A stretch of 18,695 bases of DNA from Anaerofilum sp. (GTDB lineage: Bacteria; Bacillota; Clostridia; Oscillospirales; Ruminococcaceae), in the NCBI GenBank assembly GCA_020024115.1, contig JAHHUF010000027.1, forward strand, positions 1 to 18,695, in the 5' to 3' direction. The notes beneath the pieces were generated by a model. It was not told the DNA's origin, did no database searches, and saw only the letters and a program-made list of their open reading frames with translations. Positions 1 to 8,116 of this stretch are shown here, piece after piece. Each line of letters opens with the position of its first letter. Position 1 is the first letter of the stretch. The translations under genes were made by a program, and so were the position numbers.

Positions 1-1312
1 GGGCAGAGGTTTGTTTGCGGTCTGGTTTTTGGCTGCGAGGGCGTGCAGTTTGTTGTGCAGCAGGCTGTGCAGTTGGTTTTTTGCTTCTTCTTCTACGGCG
101 TTTTTGCATTGCGCTGTTGGTTTGATGTTCTTCCATAAATGGCTCCTCATTTCGTTGATTCAGCAAAACATCCGATTTTGCGGTGTTTTGCCCCATAGGA
201 TAGGGATGTGTTGTGCATACAGGGATTGTTTTTTGAATTTGTTTTTCAATTTCTTTCAAATAAGAAAGCTCGTCGCTGCTGCAAAAGCTGATTGCTTTGC
301 CTGATTGCCCTGCCCGCCCGGTTCTGCCGATGCGGTGGACATAGGTTTCAGGCTCGTTGGGCAAATCAAAATTGATAACCAAAGAAAGTTCGTTGATGTC
401 AATGCCCCGTGCAGCAATGTCGGTTGCCACTAAAACGGCTGTTTTTCCTGATTTAAAATTGGTTAAAGCACGCTGACGAGCATTTTGGCTTTTGTCTCCA
501 TGAATGGCAGCAGAGGAAAACCCATCTTTTTGTAAGTTGCGTACCACACGGTCAGCACCATGTTTGGTGCGAGTGAAAACTAAAGTGCTGAAAGGCTGTG
601 TTTGCTGCAAAACCCATGCAAGCAGATTACGTTTGTTTGCTTTTTCAGTGAAAAATATGTGCTGTTCCACGGTTTGTGCAGTGGTGGATGGTGGCGCAAC
701 CTCAACAAAGGTTGGCTCTGTCAACATTCCCGTTGCCAATTCTTTGATGGCTTTTGGCATGGTTGCACTAAATAGTAATGTTTGCCTTTTTGAGGGCAGA
801 ATTTTCAGCACTTTCTTTACATCAGGCAAAAAACCCATATCCAGCATACGGTCAGCTTCGTCCAAAACAAAGGCTTCTACATTGCTCAGGTTGAGCAGCT
901 TTTGGCGAATCAAGTCATTTAATCTGCCGGGAGTTGCAACCAAAATATCAGGCTGTTGTTTCAGTTGGGCAATTTGGCTGTTTTGTGCCACACCGCCAAA
1001 AATAACACAGCAAGAAAGAGGCAGGTGTTTTGCGTATGCCGAAATGCTTTCACCAATTTGAATTGCCAGTTCTCGGGTAGGGGTTAGCACCAGCACCCGA
1101 AAGGGTCTTTTTTTGCCGTTTGCCAGATGATGCAGCAAAGGCAGCGAAAAGGCAGCAGTTTTGCCTGTGCCAGTTTGGGCGCATCCCAGCAAATCCTTGC
1201 CTGCAAGAACAGGAGGGATTGCTTTGCACTGTATGGGGGAAGGTGTGGTGTAGCCACACTCTGAAATTGCACGCAGCAGTGCAGGCATTAGCCCTAGTTG
1301 AGAAAAATTCAT
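1..1312 (-). CDS. DEAD-box RNA helicase (RhlE/CshA-like), C-terminus cut by window edge
   Basis: ATP-dependent RNA helicase that remodels RNA duplexes and RNPs, for example in ribosome assembly, cold adaptation or mRNA decay. Reading minus from the ATG at 1312-1310, about 437 residues are visible and the frame is still open at base 2. Motifs run in order: Q-motif with Gln28 after Phe3, Walker A AQTGTGKT at 45-52, DEAD at 151-154, SAT at 182-184 and HRIGRTGR at 326-333. The two RecA-like domains are therefore complete. From about residue 400 the sequence becomes a basic tail with five consecutive Arg and many Lys/Gln/Pro, as in RhlE-type C-terminal extensions that bind RNA. The start gives the usual N-terminus (MNFSQLGL), although the ribosome binding site is weak. 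It is divergent from the YitT gene and has an inverted repeat in its leader. The DEAD-box family call is firm; the subfamily is less sure. Confidence 0.95.
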   Translation of the reverse strand, partial: MNFSQLGLMPALLRAISECGYTTPSPIQCKAIPPVLAGKDLLGCAQTGTGKTAAFSLPLLHHLANGKKRPFRVLVLTPTRELAIQIGESISAYAKHLPLSCCVIFGGVAQNSQIAQLKQQPDILVATPGRLNDLIRQKLLNLSNVEAFVLDEADRMLDMGFLPDVKKVLKILPSKRQTLLFSATMPKAIKELATGMLTEPTFVEVAPPSTTAQTVEQHIFFTEKANKRNLLAWVLQQTQPFSTLVFTRTKHGADRVVRNLQKDGFSSAAIHGDKSQNARQRALTNFKSGKTAVLVATDIAARGIDINELSLVINFDLPNEPETYVHRIGRTGRAGQSGKAISFCSSDELSYLKEIEKQIQKTIPVCTTHPYPMGQNTAKSDVLLNQRNEEPFMEEHQTNSAMQKRRRRRSKKPTAQPAAQQTARPRSQKPDRKQTSA

Positions 1313-1339
1313 AAAAACATCCAATCTGTGAGCAAAATT

Positions 1340-1366
1340 GCATTTCCTGTCTTGTGTGGGAAATGC
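1340..1366 (-). repeat. Inverted repeat in the helicase leader
   Basis: GCATTTCC at 1340-1347 pairs perfectly with GGAAATGC at 1359-1366 around an 11-base loop. It lies 28-54 bases upstream of the helicase ATG, so it would be either a hairpin in the 5' leader or a protein-binding palindrome. No T-run follows on either strand, which argues against a terminator. Its role is inferred only from position. Confidence 0.4.
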
Positions 1367-1484
1367 CTATGTGATAATATTAAATATGTCGCAAAATAAG
1401 GCAATGTTGCAGAATTGATGGTGCATTTGTTTGATATTATTTTTTACATACAACCCCACACCAAGCAATATGGCAATGTTTCCT

Positions 1485-1506
1485 TTTGTGGAAATTTGTC
1501 CACAAA
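1485..1506. repeat. Inverted repeat upstream of the YitT gene
   Basis: TTTGTGG (1485-1491) and CCACAAA (1500-1506) form a perfect 7-base inverted repeat with an 8-base AT-rich centre. It ends just upstream of the weak -35 proposed for the YitT gene, so it could be an operator. I do not recognise a regulator with this consensus. Confidence 0.3.
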
Positions 1507-1507
1507 T

Positions 1508-1536
1508 ACGACACGGATATCAGTATACCATAAAAT
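1508..1536 (+). promoter_or_regulatory. Possible promoter of the YitT-family gene
   Basis: ACGACA (1508-1513, 4 of 6 to the -35 consensus), a 17-base spacer and TAAAAT (1531-1536, 5 of 6 to the -10 consensus). This would give a leader of about 75 bases. The weak -35 makes this a tentative call. Confidence 0.3.
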
Positions 1537-1618
1537 ATGCCAACAAGCGATAGGAAAAACGGATAAAAATGAAAAATGATGTTTTTCTTGAACAAGGCAA
1601 AAAAGAGGAGAAAACTTC

Positions 1619-2491
1619 ATGAAAGAGAAGTTAAAGTCGGTTATCACAAAGGAAAATCTGCAATACTTTTTGTTGTTGAATTTGGGGTTATTCATCACAG
1701 CAGCAGGGATTCATCTGTTCAAAACACCAAACCATTTTGCAATGGGCGGCACATCAGGCATTTCAATTATTGGTGCCACACTGTTTCCGCAAATGAATGT
1801 AGGCGATTTTATGTTTGTGGTCAATGGGGTATTGATTGTGCTGGGTGTTGTATTTTTGGGATATAAATCAATGGGAGTGACAATTTATTCTTCTGTTGCA
1901 CTTTCGTTTTTTGTGGTTGGATTTGAAAAAATATATCCAATAACAGCCCCTTTTTCCAATGATACAATGCTGGAGTTGTTGTATGCAGTGATTTTGCCTG
2001 CGGCAGGCAGTGCAATTGTATTTAATATTGGTGCATCCACAGGAGGAACCGACATTATTGCAATGATTTTGTCAAAATATACCAGTCTTGAAATTGGCAA
2101 AGCATTGCTTGTCAGCGATTTCTTTATCGCAGCAGCAACCTTGTTTATCTATAATGTACGCACAGGTTTGTATTGCTTGCTGGGACTTTTGATGAAAGCC
2201 TTTTTGGTCGATGGTGTGATTGAAAGCATCAATGTCCGCAAAAAGGTAAGCATTGTTTCGGCTTATCCTGACCAAATTTTGGATTTTATCATGAAAAATC
2301 TGCATCGAAGTGCAACTGTCTACAATGCAGAGGGCGCATATACACATAAAGAGGTAAAGGTTATCACAACCATTTTGGGACGCAGACAGGCGATGGAGCT
2401 GCGTAATTTTATTCGCAAAACAGACCCCACAGCTTTTATCAGTATTGTCAATTCTTCTGAAACAATCGGAAAGGGATTCCGTCATATTTAA
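1619..2491 (+). CDS. YitT family membrane protein (DUF2179 C-terminal domain)
   Basis: 290-residue integral membrane protein of the YitT/YqfU/YpjC family, which is common and often multi-copy in Firmicutes; the molecular function is not established. The N-terminal two thirds carries several hydrophobic segments and two related Gly-rich motifs typical of the family: GGTSGISII near residue 43 and ASTGGTDIIAMI near residue 140. The C-terminal ~80 residues, from about VSIVSAYP to the end, are the soluble DUF2179 domain, a ferredoxin-like fold presumed cytosolic. An AGAGGAG ribosome binding site is well placed before the ATG. An in-frame overlap with another start was not needed, since the sequence begins with a normal short cytosolic Lys-rich N-terminus. 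No terminator is visible before the next gene 132 bases downstream, so some cotranscription is possible, although that gene has its own promoter-like signal. Confidence 0.92.
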   Translation: MKEKLKSVITKENLQYFLLLNLGLFITAAGIHLFKTPNHFAMGGTSGISIIGATLFPQMNVGDFMFVVNGVLIVLGVVFLGYKSMGVTIYSSVALSFFVVGFEKIYPITAPFSNDTMLELLYAVILPAAGSAIVFNIGASTGGTDIIAMILSKYTSLEIGKALLVSDFFIAAATLFIYNVRTGLYCLLGLLMKAFLVDGVIESINVRKKVSIVSAYPDQILDFIMKNLHRSATVYNAEGAYTHKEVKVITTILGRRQAMELRNFIRKTDPTAFISIVNSSETIGKGFRHI

Positions 2492-2530
2492 TGAATTTAA
2501 TATACTAAAGAAAGAAAGTGTAAAAATTCG

Positions 2531-2560
2531 TTGACAGATACATAAAAAATCAGTTATCCT
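2531..2560 (+). promoter_or_regulatory. Probable promoter of the symporter gene
   Basis: A perfect TTGACA -35 (2531-2536), an 18-base spacer and TATCCT (2555-2560, 4 of 6). The leader would be about 55 bases and would contain the hairpin at 2586-2613. Confidence 0.5.
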
Positions 2561-2585
2561 TATCAAGTGTACTTTTTGTAGTATA

Positions 2586-2613
2586 TTGTCGCAAAAAGAA
2601 AAATAAGCGACAA
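2586..2613 (+). promoter_or_regulatory. Leader hairpin next to the symporter ribosome binding site
   Basis: TTGTCGC (2586-2592) and GCGACAA (2607-2613) are a perfect 7-base inverted repeat with a 14-base purine/A-rich loop. The 3' arm ends about 4 bases before the AGGAGG at 2617-2622. It could affect ribosome access or mRNA stability, or be a DNA-level operator. It matches no riboswitch class known to me. Confidence 0.35.
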
Positions 2614-2623
2614 AAAGGAGGAT

Positions 2624-4006
2624 ATGGTTTTGAAAGAACGAGAGAAATTTGGTTCACGGCTGGGATTTATTCTGATTTCTGCCGGCTGTGCAATTGGGTT
2701 AGGAAATGTATGGCGATTTCCATATATTACCGGAAAATATGGCGGTGCAGCATTTGTATTGATGTATTTGCTGTTTTTGCTGATTTTTGGTCTGCCAATT
2801 ATGGTGATGGAGTTTGCTGTGGGCAGAGCCAGCCAGAAATCTGTTGCAAAGAGCTTTCATGTTTTGGAGCCAAAGGGCAGCAAGTGGCATCTCCATGCCT
2901 ACACTGCGATGGTGGGCAACTATCTGCTGATGATGTTTTACACCACCGTTTGCGGCTGGATGATTGCATATTTTTTCAAAATGCTTTCAGGCGAGTTTGT
3001 GGGTATGCAGCCGGCACAGGTTGGCAGCGTGTTTAATAATATGCTGGAACAGCCGCTTTATATGATGTTTTGGATGTTTGTCAGTGTTTTGGTTGGTTTT
3101 GGCGTTTGCAGTATGGGCTTGCAGAAGGGCGTGGAACGCATTACAAAAGCGATGATGTCCTGCTTGTTTATCATTATGATTGTGCTGTGTGTTCGCAGTA
3201 TCACTTTGCCCGGTGCAGCAGAGGGCTTGAAATTTTATCTGCTTCCTGACTTTGGCAAAATGCTGGAGCAGGGCATTGGCAATACCGTTTTTGCAGCCAT
3301 GGGACAAGCGTTCTTCACTTTGAGCATTGGTATTGGCTCATTGGCTATTTTTGGCAGTTATATTGGAAAATCTCACCGTTTGACAGGTGAGGCAATCAAT
3401 ATTGCATTGCTGGATACAGTTGTTGCATTGATGGCAGGTTTGGTTATTTTCCCTGCATGCAGTGCCTTTGGTGTCAGCACAGGAGAAGGCCCCGGTCTGG
3501 TATTTGTGACACTGCCCAATGTGTTCAACCAGATGCCGGCTGGACAAGTATGGGGCTCTTTGTTCTTTGTATTTATGAGCTTTGCAGCACTTTCCACAGT
3601 CATTGCAGTGTTTGAAAATATCATCAGTTTTGGAATGGATTTGTGGGGCTGGAGCCGTAAAAAAACAGTTTTGGTTAACGGCATTTTGATTGCTGTATTG
3701 AGTATTCCTTGTGTATTGGGCTTTAATGTGCTGAGCAACATCACCCCCTTTGGACCAGGCAGCACCATTCAGGATTTGGAAGACTTCATTGTGTCCAGTA
3801 ACCTTTTGCCCCTAGGTAGTTTGGTATATGTGCTGTTCTGTATAACACGCTATGGCTGGGGCTGGGATAATTTTATTCAAGAGGTTGACTCTGGAAAAGG
3901 AATTGAATTCCCCAAAAAACTTCGCTTTTATCTGACTTGGATTTTGCCTGTAATTATTGTTGTGATTTTTGTTATGGGCTATATTGATAAATTTGCAGCA
4001 AAATAA
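2624..4006 (+). CDS. Sodium-dependent transporter, NSS/SNF (LeuT-fold) family
   Basis: 460-residue secondary transporter of the neurotransmitter:sodium symporter family, the bacterial LeuT/TnaT/MhsT group, which imports amino acids or related amines with Na+. TM1 shows the diagnostic unwound segment AIGLGNVWRFP at residues 23-33, after a short Lys/Glu-rich cytosolic N-terminus with the conserved Phe-Gly-Ser-Arg. Around residues 225-250 the sequence GQAFFTLSIGIG matches the broken TM6, which builds the substrate and Na+ sites. Eleven or twelve hydrophobic segments are expected for this length. AAAGGAGG lies directly before the ATG. The gene has its own promoter-like signal and a terminator. 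Substrate cannot be told from the sequence alone: the family includes tryptophan, hydrophobic amino acid and alanine carriers. Family assignment is firm. Confidence 0.95.
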   Translation: MVLKEREKFGSRLGFILISAGCAIGLGNVWRFPYITGKYGGAAFVLMYLLFLLIFGLPIMVMEFAVGRASQKSVAKSFHVLEPKGSKWHLHAYTAMVGNYLLMMFYTTVCGWMIAYFFKMLSGEFVGMQPAQVGSVFNNMLEQPLYMMFWMFVSVLVGFGVCSMGLQKGVERITKAMMSCLFIIMIVLCVRSITLPGAAEGLKFYLLPDFGKMLEQGIGNTVFAAMGQAFFTLSIGIGSLAIFGSYIGKSHRLTGEAINIALLDTVVALMAGLVIFPACSAFGVSTGEGPGLVFVTLPNVFNQMPAGQVWGSLFFVFMSFAALSTVIAVFENIISFGMDLWGWSRKKTVLVNGILIAVLSIPCVLGFNVLSNITPFGPGSTIQDLEDFIVSSNLLPLGSLVYVLFCITRYGWGWDNFIQEVDSGKGIEFPKKLRFYLTWILPVIIVVIFVMGYIDKFAAK

Positions 4007-4013
4007 TCCTATT

Positions 4014-4050
4014 TGCCGACAGTGTAAATTGCATTGTCGGCATTTCTGTT
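4014..4050 (+). terminator. Intrinsic terminator of the symporter gene
   Basis: TGCCGACA (4014-4021) pairs with TGTCGGCA (4035-4042), an 8-base perfect stem with a 13-base loop, followed by TTTCTGTTT. It starts a few bases after the stop codon. Confidence 0.75.
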
Positions 4051-4191
4051 TGACAAATGATATATAATAGAAAGTGGTAAATGCTACATAAAATCATTCA
4101 AAAATTGACTTTTTTGGAATTTTAAACGAAAAAATTAAGAGAAATTGAACAAAGTTTTGATTGCTAAATAGGACTTTTTTTCAAAAAACTC

Positions 4192-4220
4192 TTTTTCAAA
4201 CCATACGAATTTGATATAAT
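4192..4220 (+). promoter_or_regulatory. Probable promoter of the pot-like operon
   Basis: A consensus TATAAT at 4215-4220 with a TG one base upstream (extended -10) and a weak T-rich -35 at 4192-4197, 17-base spacing. The leader would be about 65 bases. Another TATAAT-like box near 4064 has no matching -35 at proper spacing. Confidence 0.5.
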
Positions 4221-4289
4221 TTAAGACGGACAGAAAACAAAGTGTTTTACAAAAGCAGTATCGGTGAGCGTTTTGTAGGAGGAGTGGGC

Positions 4290-5375
4290 ATGAGTGACCA
4301 AATTTTACAACTGAAGCAAATTGAAAAAAGTTTTGGCAATACAAAGGTGCTGGATGGAATTGATTTGCAGCTGCACCGTGGCGAGTTTATTACATTGCTT
4401 GGAGCGTCTGGCTGTGGAAAAACAACCACCTTGCGGATTATTGCCGGGCTGGAGACACCGGACAGCGGAAGTGTGCTGTTGGATGGGGTGGATGTCACTG
4501 CAGTTCCACCCGAAAAACGCAATGTGAATACCGTTTTTCAAAACTATGCCTTGTTTCCCCATATGAGCGTTGCAGACAATATCGGATATGGGCTGAAACT
4601 TAAAAAAGTTTCCAAAAGTGAAATTCAGGCAAAAGTAAAAGAAATGCTGGAACTGGTGCAGCTGAGCGAATATGGCAGCCGAATGCCAGCCGAACTGTCG
4701 GGTGGGCAGCGGCAGCGTGTAGCTATTGCTCGTGCATTGGCGGTTCAGCCACAAATTCTGCTGCTGGATGAACCTTTGGGTGCATTGGATTTGCAACTGC
4801 GCAGACAAATGCAGTTTGAATTGAAACGCTTGCAAAAACAATTGGGCATTACCTTCCTTTATATCACCCATGACCAAGAAGAAGCATTGAATATGTCCGA
4901 CCGTATTGCTGTGATGCGGCAGGGTCGCTTTGAACAGATTGGAACCCCGAATGAAATATACGATTCCCCCAAAACTGCCTATGTTGCAAAGTTTGTGGGA
5001 GAAGCAAATATTTTGAAAGGTAAAGTGACCCAAAGCGGAAAGGTTGTTTGTGTTGAAACAGCGGCAGGAACAGCTTTGGCAATCTGCAAACGGTGTGGTG
5101 CGGCAGAGGGGAAATCTGTGAGTATTGCGGTACGCAGCGAAAATGTATCCTTTGCACCCTATCAGCCAGATGCTCAAGGGCTTGCGGCGGTGATTCGTGA
5201 AAAAAACTTTGCAGGCGGAATGTTGCGAATTGTGCTGGAACTGAAAGATGGGCAAACCTTGATTGCAAGTCGTCATGGAATCGACCTACCAGCACAGGTA
5301 GGGGACGAGATGACTGTCTTTTGGAACGCAGAACAAGCAATTGTTGTGGAAGATGTGGAGGAGGGCAAGCTATGA
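4290..5375 (+). CDS. potA: ABC transporter ATPase, PotA-like
   Basis: 361-residue ATP-binding subunit that would drive the importer formed with the three downstream genes at the cytoplasmic face. Walker A GASGCGKT is at 38-45, the Q-loop Gln at 84, the signature LSGGQ at 136-140, Walker B ILLLDE at 156-161 and the switch His at 194. A C-terminal TOBE-type regulatory domain covers roughly 235-355, as in the PotA/CysA/MalK group. The ATG at 4290 is chosen over an in-frame ATG 48 bases upstream because AGGAGG (4277-4282) sits 7 bases before it and the protein then starts like other family members. The stop overlaps the next start (ATGA). The polyamine label comes from the gene order and overall similarity; see the binding protein for reasons to doubt the substrate. 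Confidence 0.92.
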   Translation: MSDQILQLKQIEKSFGNTKVLDGIDLQLHRGEFITLLGASGCGKTTTLRIIAGLETPDSGSVLLDGVDVTAVPPEKRNVNTVFQNYALFPHMSVADNIGYGLKLKKVSKSEIQAKVKEMLELVQLSEYGSRMPAELSGGQRQRVAIARALAVQPQILLLDEPLGALDLQLRRQMQFELKRLQKQLGITFLYITHDQEEALNMSDRIAVMRQGRFEQIGTPNEIYDSPKTAYVAKFVGEANILKGKVTQSGKVVCVETAAGTALAICKRCGAAEGKSVSIAVRSENVSFAPYQPDAQGLAAVIREKNFAGGMLRIVLELKDGQTLIASRHGIDLPAQVGDEMTVFWNAEQAIVVEDVEEGKL

Positions 5376-6241
5376 ACAAACATCCTCAAAAAGCAAAAAA
5401 CAGAGGATATTGGTTGACATTGCTGCCACTGTATCTGTTTACAATTATTTTTGTGGGTGCTCCACTGCTGTATATGCTTGTGCTTAGCTTTTTGCAGCGT
5501 GCCGAAACATGGGGAATCACTGGGCAGTTTACCTTTCGCAACTATGCCCAGATTTTTCAGCCGGTTTATCTGAAAACATTTGCAGATTCCTTGAAACTGG
5601 CGTTTTTGTCCACAGGAATTATTGCACTGATTGGGTATCCTTTTGGATATTTCATGGCAAAGCTATCCCCAAAAGGCAAAAAGTGGATGATGTTGGCTTT
5701 GATGGTGCCCTTTTGGACAAATTCGCTGATACGACTGTATGGATGGATTATCATTTTTCGGGCAAACGGAACACTGGACCAAATTTTGATGGGGCTAAAC
5801 ATCACACAAAGTCCGCTGAAATTGCTGTATACATATCCTGCTGTGGTGGTGGGGATGGTATATGCTTTGCTGCAATTTATGATTTTTTCGGTTTATTCCA
5901 GTGCCGAAAAAATGGATTGGAAATTGGTGGAGGCAGCACGGGATTTAGGCGCTTCGCCCTTGAAAGCATTTTTGACTGTCACACTCAAATTGACTTTGCC
6001 GGGGCTTTTGTCGGGCGTGATTCTCACCTTTATTCCTTCAATGGGTTTGTTTTTTATTGCGGACATTTTGGGAGGAAATAAGGTTGTGTTGGTGGGTAGT
6101 TTGATTCAAGACCAGCTTGTCAAAGCACACAACACCCCATTTGCGGCAGCGTTGTCTGTGGTTTTGATGCTTATGACCACTTTAATGATTGCACTCTACA
6201 AAAAAATTGCAGGGGGAAAAGAATTGGAGGGCTTGATATGA
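5372..6241 (+). CDS. potB: ABC transporter permease, PotB-like
   Basis: 289-residue inner-membrane permease, one half of the translocation channel with the next gene. It has about six hydrophobic segments. The conserved cytoplasmic EAA loop appears as EAARDLGASPLKAF near residue 190, where the ATPase docks. The start ATG at 5372 overlaps the potA stop as ATGA, preceded by GGAGGAGGG within the potA end, which indicates translational coupling. An upstream in-frame start within potA (5321) is rejected because it adds a Cys/Arg-rich stretch unlike the family. The stop again overlaps the following start. Order ATPase, permease, permease, binding protein matches the classical pot operon. Confidence 0.92.
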   Translation: MNKHPQKAKNRGYWLTLLPLYLFTIIFVGAPLLYMLVLSFLQRAETWGITGQFTFRNYAQIFQPVYLKTFADSLKLAFLSTGIIALIGYPFGYFMAKLSPKGKKWMMLALMVPFWTNSLIRLYGWIIIFRANGTLDQILMGLNITQSPLKLLYTYPAVVVGMVYALLQFMIFSVYSSAEKMDWKLVEAARDLGASPLKAFLTVTLKLTLPGLLSGVILTFIPSMGLFFIADILGGNKVVLVGSLIQDQLVKAHNTPFAAALSVVLMLMTTLMIALYKKIAGGKELEGLI

Positions 6242-7044
6242 AACAAAAAACCTTCCGTTTTTCTCATCTGTTTCTGGGAATTGTGCTGGCGGTTATGTAT
6301 CTACCCATTGTCCTGTTGGTGGTTTACTCTTTCAACGAAAGCAAAATCAGTTCTGTGTGGGGTGGGTTTTCTTTCAAATGGTATCAGCAGCTTTTTCGGG
6401 ATAAACAAATGTTTGAGGCGCTCTGGAATAGCATCATTTTGGGTGTATTGAGCAGTGTATCTGCTGCAATTTTGGGAACACTGGGTGCCTTTGGTATGAC
6501 CAAAATTAAATGCCGCAGCAATCATGTGATGGAATATCTGGTGACCTTGCCCATTATGACTCCGGAAATTATTTTAGCAATGGTATTTCTGGCATTTTTT
6601 TCACTGCTGGGTCTGCCGTTTGGCATGACAACTTTGGTTTTGGGACATACTGCATTTTGTGTGCCCTATGTTTTTATGCTGGTGAAAGCCAGCTTAGTGG
6701 GTATGGATTCCTCTTTGGCTGAGGCTGCCAGAGATTTGGGTGCAACTGAAATACAGGTTTTTCGGGATATTACCTTGCCGTTGGTTGCTCCTGCCATTGC
6801 ATCCGGAATGGTGCTGAGTTTTGCAATGAGTTTTGATGATGTAATCATCAGCTTGTTTGTCACAGGGGTGAATGTGAACACACTGCCAATTCGGGTCTAT
6901 ACCCAAATCAAAACAGGTGTTACCCCTGAAATCAATGCCCTTTGTACCCTGATGCTTGCAGCCACCCTTGTTTTGGTTGCTGTTTCAGCAGTAATTGGCA
7001 GAAAAAAACCGAATATCAATGAACAACAAAAGGAGAATGTTTGA
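6238..7044 (+). CDS. potC: ABC transporter permease, PotC-like
   Basis: 268-residue second permease of the importer, again with about six membrane segments. The EAA loop is EAARDLGATEIQVF near residue 160-175. TM-rich N-terminus (residues ~9-30) begins after a short basic KQKTFRF stretch. The ATG overlaps the potB stop (ATGA), with GGAGG about 7 bases upstream. PotB/PotC-type permeases are binding-protein-dependent MetI-like proteins; which of the two is B or C is taken from order and similarity. The AAAGGAG for the next gene lies within the end of this one. Confidence 0.92.
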   Translation: MKQKTFRFSHLFLGIVLAVMYLPIVLLVVYSFNESKISSVWGGFSFKWYQQLFRDKQMFEALWNSIILGVLSSVSAAILGTLGAFGMTKIKCRSNHVMEYLVTLPIMTPEIILAMVFLAFFSLLGLPFGMTTLVLGHTAFCVPYVFMLVKASLVGMDSSLAEAARDLGATEIQVFRDITLPLVAPAIASGMVLSFAMSFDDVIISLFVTGVNVNTLPIRVYTQIKTGVTPEINALCTLMLAATLVLVAVSAVIGRKKPNINEQQKENV

Positions 7045-7046
7045 AT

Positions 7047-8108
7047 ATGAAAAAATGGATTTCGATGGGCGTCGCAGCAGCATTGACTGCCGGTGCTTTG
7101 GCAGGTTGCGGTGCAACACCAAAAAATGAAACAAAACAAGAAATGAACCTGTTTACATGGATGGGAATGTTCCCCGATGAAGTAATTCAAGGCTTTGAAA
7201 AAGAAACAGGAATTAAAGTGAACTATTCCAGCTTTGATACCGATGAAACTATGCTGCAAAAGCTGTCCCAAGCAAAGGGCGGTGAGTATGACCTGATTAT
7301 TGCAGATGATTACATTATTCAAACTGCCATTGAGCAAGGATTGGTCGCTGAATTAGACAAAACAAAGCTGAGCAATCTCGAAAATGTAAATCCTATTTTC
7401 CAAAGCCAGTTCTATGACCCCGAAAATGTTTATACTGTGCCTTTTGGTGCAGGGGTGCAGACTATTGTATATAACCCTGAAACCATTGATTTTGAGATTA
7501 CAGGATATGAAGATTTGTGGAATCCTGCATTGAAAGATAATTTGGCAATTATCGGAAACTATCGTGTTATCAATGGTATGGCTCTGAAAATAATGGGCGA
7601 AAGTTATAACACCGAGAATACTGCAACTGTTGAGCAAGCCGGCAAAAAGCTGCTGGAACTTGCACCGAATATCCGTTTAATTAAAGATGAAAACACACAA
7701 GATGATTTGATTTCCGGTGAAGTTGGGGCAGCTGTGATGTACACCAGTCAGGTGACATTGGCAAAACTGGCAAACCCTGATTTGAAAGTTGTTTTCCCAA
7801 AAGAGGGAATTGGCTTGGGCATTATGGCGCAGTTTATCCCCAGCAAAGCTCCAAATGCAGATGCAGCACATCAATTTATCAATTATATTTTGAAGCCTGA
7901 AGTTGCAAAGCAGTACTTTGAGCATGTGGGATACTATTCCACCAACACAAAAGCAGATGAATTGATTTCAGAAGAATACAAAGAGTTTTTGACTCTGCCT
8001 TCTGATTTCAGTGCAGATAAGGTTGAAATGATTGCTCCTGTGAGCGCAGAGATTGAAGAAGCACATGTGAAGGCATGGACTGAGTTTAAGAACGCTTGCG
8101 GACAGTAA
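7047..8108 (+). CDS. potD: Extracellular solute-binding lipoprotein, PotD-like with atypical ligand pocket
   Basis: 353-residue lipoprotein that would capture the ligand outside the membrane for the potABC-like importer. The signal peptide has a lipobox LAGC at 18-21, so Cys21 is the lipidated residue. The fold matches PotD/PotF throughout: W38 corresponds to E. coli PotD Trp34, Y89 to Tyr85, and the late GYYSTN to the Tyr293 region. However, most polyamine contacts differ: Asp168 aligns with Asn171, Glu171 with Val174, Trp229 with Tyr232, Trp255 with Gly258, Asp257 with Met260 and Tyr37 with Met41 (E. coli sequence recalled, aligned by eye). Two acidic residues (Asp87-Asp88) appear next to Y89. 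The ATG at 7047 is preferred; a TTG at 7041 overlapping the potC stop is also possible (AGGAG is 11 or 5 bases away). Family firm, ligand uncertain. Confidence 0.88.
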   Translation: MKKWISMGVAAALTAGALAGCGATPKNETKQEMNLFTWMGMFPDEVIQGFEKETGIKVNYSSFDTDETMLQKLSQAKGGEYDLIIADDYIIQTAIEQGLVAELDKTKLSNLENVNPIFQSQFYDPENVYTVPFGAGVQTIVYNPETIDFEITGYEDLWNPALKDNLAIIGNYRVINGMALKIMGESYNTENTATVEQAGKKLLELAPNIRLIKDENTQDDLISGEVGAAVMYTSQVTLAKLANPDLKVVFPKEGIGLGIMAQFIPSKAPNADAAHQFINYILKPEVAKQYFEHVGYYSTNTKADELISEEYKEFLTLPSDFSADKVEMIAPVSAEIEEAHVKAWTEFKNACGQ

Positions 8109-8116
8109 GATAAAAT

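Larger units (their letters stand above)
1313..1618. other. Divergent intergenic region (helicase / YitT)
   Basis: A 306-base AT-rich gap between divergent genes. It holds two perfect inverted repeats (1340-1366 and 1485-1506, listed separately) and a possible plus-strand promoter for the YitT gene. On the minus strand several poor -35/-10 pairs are possible in about 1365-1425, but none stands out, so I do not place a helicase promoter. No credible ORF, tRNA or known riboswitch is visible. Confidence 0.6.

Noticed and set aside
504..1061. 185-codon plus-strand open frame within the helicase region
   Set aside because: The minus strand encodes DEAD-box motifs in order through this span; the plus frame is its shadow.
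4050..4069. TTGACA and TATAAT close together after the symporter gene
   Set aside because: The two boxes are only about 8 bases apart, too close for a promoter; the box at 4215 fits better.
4305..5276. 323-codon minus-strand open frame inside potA
   Set aside because: Same explanation; potA has all ABC-ATPase motifs on the plus strand.
7041..7046. TTG at 7041 as the potD start
   Set aside because: Possible by overlap with the potC stop, but it adds only two residues and the ATG gives a standard Met-Lys-Lys lipoprotein signal; left as an alternative.
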